Positions 59,179-64,000 of a stretch of DNA of 64,000 nucleotides are shown one piece after another (within the stretch, counting starts at the first letter, position 1; each line of letters starts with the position of its first letter). The stretch is from Prevotella pectinovora (lineage in GTDB: Bacteria; Bacteroidota; Bacteroidia; Bacteroidales; Bacteroidaceae). A model generated the notes under the pieces. It had not been told where the DNA came from and made no database searches. It was given only the letters and a program-made list of their open reading frames with translations. The position numbers and the translations under genes were made by a program. Location of the stretch: NCBI RefSeq assembly GCF_000834015.1, contig NZ_JXQI01000062.1, forward strand, positions 1-64,000. Reading direction: 5' to 3'.

Positions 59179-62133
59179 ATGAAAAGATTCAAGATGTTAC
59201 TCCTTGCCATTTTTAGCGTAACGATGGTTATGGCACAGGAGATGAAAGTGGCGGGTACTCTTGTAGACCGTGACACTAAGGAAGGAGTGCTGATGGCTAC
59301 AGTACAGTTACTGAAGAGCGACAGCACATTCGTAAAAGGAGTTCTCACTGATGACGCCGGCAATTTCAGCCTTTCCATTGAAGGTCCCGGCAAATACATA
59401 CTGCGCTTCTCGAGTGTGGGCTACAATACTATAAGCAAATCTTTTGCTGTCAGTCAGACCCAACCAGAAGTCGACATGGGGAAAATCAGTTTTGGAGCTG
59501 ACGCTGTGATGCTGAAAGGAGCCACAATCCTCGGACAGGCAGCCAAGGTGACGCTTAAGGAAGACACCTTCGTGTATAACGCTTCGGCATATCGCACACC
59601 TGAAGGCTCTGTAGTGGAAGAGCTTGTGAGAAAACTCCCTGGCGCACAGGTCGATGACGATGGAAAAATCACCATAAACGGAAAGGAAGTGAAGAAGATC
59701 CTTTTCGACGGAAAGGAGTTCATGAGTGGAGATACCAAGACCGCCATGAAAAACATACCAACGTCTATTATCGAGAAAGTAAAGGCATATGAAGAGAAGA
59801 GCGATCTCGCCAAAGTGACAGGCATCGATGACGGAGAGGAAGAGACTGTGCTTGACTTTGGAATAAAGAAAGGCATGAACAAGGGAGTGTTTGGTAATGC
59901 AGATCTATCTATTGGCAACCACGGCAGGTATGCCGAGAGACTGATGGGGGCTGGATTCCAGGAGAAGGTACGTATAATGGGATTCGGCAACGCCAACAAT
60001 GTAAATGATGCCGGATTCCCGGGAGGTGGAGGCAGATGGAGAGCACCGATGCAAGGGTTAAACTCCAAGAAAATGGTTGCTTTCAACATGAATTATGAGG
60101 ATAAAGGCAAACTGAAACTCGATGCCGGTGGCAGATGGAATCACTCAAACGGAGACCTGCAGCAGACACAGGCGGTGGAGAACTTCGTGAACAAGAGTGG
60201 TGCGTTCTCAAACAGCAATACTGCAAACCTCACGCGTGTCAATGGTTATGATGCGAGAGTCAAGATGGAATGGACACCAGACTCCATGACTAACATCATG
60301 TTCAGACCAACATTCTCATATTCCACTAATGACGCACAGACCAATGGAGTTTCGGCAACATTTCAGGACAACCCATATTCGTATGGAGACGATCCGCTGG
60401 CATCGCTCGACAGTATGGCTGAGCATGGAGTAATAGTGAACAGCAGACAGAACCGCAGCGTCTCATACACAGAGTCGAAAAAGGCGGGGGCAATGCTTCA
60501 GCTCAACAGAAAACTCGGCACCAAAGGACGCAACATCACACTTAGAGGTGACATGAGTTATGCCGATGGCAAGAGCAACAATCTATCATTGTCGAATGTT
60601 CATCTGTATCAGATAAAAGACATTTATGGAGCAGACTCCACATACCAGACTAACAGGTATAACGTCACTCCGACCAAGAACTTGCAGACGGAGCTGCAGT
60701 TCACTTACAGCGAACCGCTATGGCGAGGAGTATTTTTACAGCTCAGCTATAAGTTCACATACAATTTCAGAAAGAGCGACAGAACGACATACGATTTCAG
60801 TAGAGTGGACCAAGACTTTTTCGGCAACGTTATGTCGTCATATCGCAACTGGACAGACTATCTATCGCTCCTGAGCGGAAATCTAGGTGACTATTACGAC
60901 AAGGAGCAGAGTCGTTATTCTGAATACAAGAATTACATACACGAAATGCAGTTGGGCGTGAAGGTGATGAAAAAGAAATACAACCTCAATGCCGGTGTAA
61001 TGGTGCAACCACAGACATCAAAGTTCATTCAGGAGTATAGAGGCGTGAGCACCGACACTGTGAGAAATGTGGTCAACGTGTCGCCTACTTTCGAGTTCAA
61101 ATATAAGTTCTCAAAGACTAGCACCCTCAAGATAAATTATCGAGGCACCACGGCGCAGCCGGAGATGGCAGACCTGCTCGACATAACAGATGACAGTGAC
61201 CCACTGAACATTAAAAAGGGTAATCCAGGTCTGAAACCTTCGTTCACCAACAACTTCAGACTCTTCTACAACACCTACATACCTGGTCATCAGACTGCGG
61301 TGATGACATTCGTGAACTGGAGCAATACGAGAAATGCCGTGAGCAATGCCGTGACATACGACGAAACAACAGGTGGAAGGACAACGCGGCCGGAGAACAT
61401 CAACGGCAACTGGAACACAATGGCTGCCCTGATGCTCAACACTTCGATAGATACTGTGGGAGTGTGGAACGTGAACACGTTTACTACGTTCAACTACAAC
61501 AACTATGTGGGTTATCTCTATAGTCAAGACACACATGTCACGCAGAAGAACACCACGAGGACCACAAGTCTGTCAGAGAAACTTTCTTTCGGCTACAGAA
61601 AAGACTGGCTCGACGTAAGCCTCGATGGTTCGCTCAACTATATGCGCACCCGCAACCTGTTGCAGCAGGGCAGCAATCTTGACACATGGCAGTTCTCGTA
61701 TGGAGCAAACCTCAATGTCTATCTGCCCTGGAACATGAGCATCACTACAGACCTGCACGAGAACTCCAGAAGAGGATACGATGCCGGAGCAAATACCAAT
61801 GAACTGGTGTGGAACGCACAGGTAAGCCAAAGCTTCCTGAAGGGTAATGCACTGAGCGTGTCAATACAATTCTACGACATTCTGCAGAACATGAGCAACT
61901 TCTCAAGAACGGTGAACGCCATGCAACGTAGCGACACTTACTACAACAATATCAGTAGCTACGCCATGATACACGTTGTATACCGCTTCAACCTCTTCGG
62001 AGGCAGAGATGCCTTCAACAAGGATGGAAGGCCTAAGCACCCATCCGACATACCTCGTGGCGGATTTGGCGGACGGCCAGGAATGCCCCCATATGGAGGT
62101 TTCGGAGGAGGAAGACCACCTCATATGTTCTGA
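59179..62133 (+). CDS. TonB-receptor-like outer-membrane barrel
   Basis: 984 residues. Signal peptide (about 1-20), carboxypeptidase-regulatory-like domain (about 22-105; AGTLVDRDTKEGVLMATVQL), a plug-like region (VVEELVRKLPGAQVDDDGK, KKILFDGKEFMSGD) and a long barrel. This is the OMP_b-brl type of TonB-receptor relatives. After the likely last strand (MIHVVYRFNLF) comes a tail of about 45 residues rich in Gly, Pro and Arg (IPRGGFGGRPG, PPYGGFGGGRPP) where most barrels end. Function unknown; such proteins may be secretion or anchoring factors as well as importers. Followed 70 bp later by greA. Confidence 0.82.
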   Translation: MKRFKMLLLAIFSVTMVMAQEMKVAGTLVDRDTKEGVLMATVQLLKSDSTFVKGVLTDDAGNFSLSIEGPGKYILRFSSVGYNTISKSFAVSQTQPEVDMGKISFGADAVMLKGATILGQAAKVTLKEDTFVYNASAYRTPEGSVVEELVRKLPGAQVDDDGKITINGKEVKKILFDGKEFMSGDTKTAMKNIPTSIIEKVKAYEEKSDLAKVTGIDDGEEETVLDFGIKKGMNKGVFGNADLSIGNHGRYAERLMGAGFQEKVRIMGFGNANNVNDAGFPGGGGRWRAPMQGLNSKKMVAFNMNYEDKGKLKLDAGGRWNHSNGDLQQTQAVENFVNKSGAFSNSNTANLTRVNGYDARVKMEWTPDSMTNIMFRPTFSYSTNDAQTNGVSATFQDNPYSYGDDPLASLDSMAEHGVIVNSRQNRSVSYTESKKAGAMLQLNRKLGTKGRNITLRGDMSYADGKSNNLSLSNVHLYQIKDIYGADSTYQTNRYNVTPTKNLQTELQFTYSEPLWRGVFLQLSYKFTYNFRKSDRTTYDFSRVDQDFFGNVMSSYRNWTDYLSLLSGNLGDYYDKEQSRYSEYKNYIHEMQLGVKVMKKKYNLNAGVMVQPQTSKFIQEYRGVSTDTVRNVVNVSPTFEFKYKFSKTSTLKINYRGTTAQPEMADLLDITDDSDPLNIKKGNPGLKPSFTNNFRLFYNTYIPGHQTAVMTFVNWSNTRNAVSNAVTYDETTGGRTTRPENINGNWNTMAALMLNTSIDTVGVWNVNTFTTFNYNNYVGYLYSQDTHVTQKNTTRTTSLSEKLSFGYRKDWLDVSLDGSLNYMRTRNLLQQGSNLDTWQFSYGANLNVYLPWNMSITTDLHENSRRGYDAGANTNELVWNAQVSQSFLKGNALSVSIQFYDILQNMSNFSRTVNAMQRSDTYYNNISSYAMIHVVYRFNLFGGRDAFNKDGRPKHPSDIPRGGFGGRPGMPPYGGFGGGRPPHMF

Positions 62134-62203
62134 TTGTATACAATCAGTAGTAATGAATTTATTGGACATTAAAATTGACGAACAGAAACAAAGATAATAC
62201 AAT

Positions 62204-62668
62204 ATGGAATATATGTCACAGGAAGGCTTTGACAAAATAGCCTCTGAGTTGCAGCATCTCGAACGTGTAGAACTTCCTAGAGTGAGAGATGCCATTTCTG
62301 AAGCCCGCGACAAGGGCGATTTGAGTGAGAATTTTGAATATCATGCCGCAAAGCGAGAGCAGGGAAGGGTGTTGGGCAGAATCCGTTTCCTGCAGCGGGT
62401 GCTGGAGAATGCGAGGGTGATAGACAAAGCGTTGCTGAAGAGCGACTGTGTGGGGCTGCTCAGCGAAGTGGAAATCACTAATCTTGCCAACTCGCACACG
62501 ATGAAATACACCATTGTCAGTCCACACGAAGCCGACATGAAGACAGGCAAGATATCCATAAAATCTCCAATTGCACAGGCTATGCTCAACAAAAAGGCAG
62601 GTGAAGAAGTGGAGGTGAGAGTGCCTGCAGGAATGATAAGGTTGAGAATAGAGAGTGTGAAACTATAA
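62204..62668 (+). CDS. greA: Transcription elongation factor GreA
   Basis: 154 residues. N-terminal coiled coil (LQHLERVELPRVRDAISEAR, then DKGDLSENFEYHAAKREQGR with the acidic tip) and a C-terminal FKBP-like domain. The tip residues that stimulate RNA polymerase cleavage (Asp and Glu of GDLSENFEY) are present. It rescues backtracked polymerase. Confidence 0.95.
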   Translation: MEYMSQEGFDKIASELQHLERVELPRVRDAISEARDKGDLSENFEYHAAKREQGRVLGRIRFLQRVLENARVIDKALLKSDCVGLLSEVEITNLANSHTMKYTIVSPHEADMKTGKISIKSPIAQAMLNKKAGEEVEVRVPAGMIRLRIESVKL

Positions 62669-62693
62669 CATTAGTTTTATATCGTATCAAAAA

Positions 62694-62743
62694 AACAATG
62701 CGGTTGTCCCAGTCTGACAAAAGACGAGGATAATCGCATTGTT
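62694..62743. terminator. Long hairpin between greA and ccsA
   Basis: AACAATGCG (62694-62702) pairs with CGCATTGTT (62735-62743). The stem extends inward with G-U pairs (GTTGTCC with GGATAAT). It separates convergent genes. Confidence 0.65.
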
Positions 62744-62822
62744 CATATATTTGTGACAAAATCGTTAGGTTTACATTGTCATCCCTAAAAGTTATTGCAA
62801 CATAAGGGAACAAAAGGAAAAA

Positions 62823-64000
62823 CTAAGCGTATGAGTGTAGTCCGGCAAGGAAATAATTTACCCCAAAGTACGTCATCAGTACGCAGAGGAAAGCCAACAG
62901 CATATAGATATGGATGTGGAGAGGTTTATGCAGCCATTTCAAGTCGCTGTGGAGAGGAGCTGAGTAGATGAGCATCGTTATGAGAGCCCATGTCTCTTTG
63001 GAGTCCCAGCTCCAGTAGCGGCCCCAACTGACGTTTGCCCATACGGCTCCTATGAAGATGCCCACGGCAAGGAGACTGACGGCGGGGTAGAGGAGGAAAC
63101 CGGATGTGGCGGCAAGCTGATCCTCCTTGGCAAGGTCGCCGCGGCGGTGGGCCCAGATGCCTTCGGCGGCAATGAGTGCCATAAGACCGAAGAGGGCATA
63201 GGAGAACATTATAACCATCACGTGGACGGAGAGCAGGGGCGATTGTAGCACAGGCATGAGTTGTGTGATTTGCGGATTGCCGTCGGTTATCATTGCCACG
63301 AGCAGGGCGAACGACGAGAGTAGCGGACCGAAGTTCTTCACTGGCATGAAACGTTTGCCCATGAATCGTGTGAGCAGGAGCGTTGCCCAAGCCATAAACT
63401 GCATCGTCTCGAAGCCGTTTGACATCGGCAGATGGCCAGAAACCATCCAGCGCAGCAGGAGCAGCAGTGAGGTGTGGAGAAACATTATGACGGTGAGCCA
63501 TAGGGTTACCTTCGAGGCAATCTTTCTTTTCTTCTGATTCAACGCTATGGTAGACGCCACGCTGAGCAGCAGCGAGAGGGAGAGATAGAGCATCGTGGGC
63601 AGGCGAAGGGTGTTCAATCTGTTATAGAACACTTCGGCGTAAATCAAGAATTTAGAGGGAATCACGTCTTTTGCCTTCACGTGCTGATAACTGTAAATCT
63701 TCTTCACTATCTCGCTTGCACGAGAGTTATCGCCCGTGATGATGCTCTCGGCAAGATAGTCCATCGATTTGCGCACAAAGGTGCGTTCCTTCTCGTCCAG
63801 ATTTATGTTGCCCAGGGACTGTCCGGGTGCAAACCATTTGTATTTGCCGTCAGCCTGGCGGTAGGGGAAAAGCTTCAGCATCTCGCCGCCGTAGAGCATG
63901 CGAACGATATTGAACTTCTCATCGGCATCGCGCAAACTTTTCTGCATCTTCGTGTCGCCTTTCCTCATTGCCTCCTTCAGTGGTTTCTCCAGCTTGTATT
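62823..64000 (-). CDS. ccsA: Cytochrome c biogenesis protein CcsA, partial
   Basis: Only the C-terminal part is in the window; the frame stays open through 64000, so the Met at 63968 is not the true start. About 120 residues of soluble, charged sequence (probably the ResB-like periplasmic part seen in Bacteroidetes fusions) precede at least six membrane helices. The diagnostic Trp-rich haem motif is WGRYWSWDSKETWAL, and conserved His residues lie in SVHVMVIMFSYALF and near the end. It exports and presents haem for attachment to c-type cytochromes. Confidence 0.88.
   Translation of the reverse strand, partial: YKLEKPLKEAMRKGDTKMQKSLRDADEKFNIVRMLYGGEMLKLFPYRQADGKYKWFAPGQSLGNINLDEKERTFVRKSMDYLAESIITGDNSRASEIVKKIYSYQHVKAKDVIPSKFLIYAEVFYNRLNTLRLPTMLYLSLSLLLSVASTIALNQKKRKIASKVTLWLTVIMFLHTSLLLLLRWMVSGHLPMSNGFETMQFMAWATLLLTRFMGKRFMPVKNFGPLLSSFALLVAMITDGNPQITQLMPVLQSPLLSVHVMVIMFSYALFGLMALIAAEGIWAHRRGDLAKEDQLAATSGFLLYPAVSLLAVGIFIGAVWANVSWGRYWSWDSKETWALITMLIYSAPLHSDLKWLHKPLHIHIYMLLAFLCVLMTYFGVNYFLAGLHSYA

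Noticed and set aside
1-64000. tRNA, rRNA, transposase or phage genes
   Set aside because: I looked for tRNA T-loop patterns, DDE or Ser/Tyr recombinase motifs and phage structural genes and saw none. Absence by eye is not proof; tRNAscan and HMM searches would settle it.

Overview
The window looks like chromosomal DNA from a member of the Bacteroidales, most likely Prevotella or a close relative. The evidence is the repeated use of the Bacteroidetes promoter pattern (TTTG or TTG, 18-21 bp, then TAnnTTTG), the near absence of Shine-Dalgarno sites, several TonB-dependent receptors with a carboxypeptidase-like N-terminal domain, a one-piece TPR hybrid two-component regulator, and a malic enzyme fused to a phosphotransacetylase-like domain. 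I see no tRNA, rRNA, CRISPR array, prophage or transposase gene. About 47 protein genes are supported. The last one (ccsA) runs off the right edge.

Layout. 0-1.9 kb: an orphan antitoxin-like gene and an uncharacterised ureohydrolase-fold enzyme. 1.9-10.4 kb: an OprB-like porin, then a leftward block (TRAP-like phosphatase, TonB receptor, beta-helix lipoprotein, PafA-like alkaline phosphatase) that reads as a phosphoester-scavenging locus. Its promoter carries 11-bp-phased repeats resembling Pho boxes. 10.5-13.1 kb: pabB, a pabC-like gene and an AraC regulator in a tight operon. 13.1-17.5 kb: a GNAT acetyltransferase and a large hybrid sensor kinase/response regulator, enclosed by about 250-bp inverted repeat blocks. 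17.6-24 kb: TetR regulator, malic enzyme, small OMP, nadC and a C69 dipeptidase. 24.3-35.2 kb, leftward: DAHP synthase-chorismate mutase, a 2-epimerase-like protein lacking key residues, SPFH and NfeD proteins, a serine hydrolase, PcrA helicase, MtgA, an OmpA lipoprotein and a DUF5715-like protein. 35.3-46.4 kb, rightward: phoH, purC, ubiE, aroE, purM, a HAD phosphatase, valS and a TonB receptor. 46.5-57.7 kb: a di-iron (RIC/hemerythrin)-LuxR fusion regulator, radA (leftward), an orphan solute-binding lipoprotein with a TPR protein, mazG, a small lipoprotein, rnz, lepA and a Crp-family regulator. 57.8-64 kb: aroB (leftward), a large TonB-receptor-like barrel, greA and partial ccsA (leftward).

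Most of the window is housekeeping: folate, aromatic amino acid, purine, NAD and menaquinone synthesis, cell wall, translation and DNA repair. The least ordinary items are the inverted-repeat-bounded cassette at 13.1-17.5 kb with its dispersed 60-bp repeat family, the di-iron-LuxR one-component regulator, the candidate Pho-controlled phosphatase/receptor locus, the catalytically altered 2-epimerase paralogue, and a perfect 26-bp inverted repeat at 34.1 kb. Family names rest on motifs read by eye. No database search was possible.
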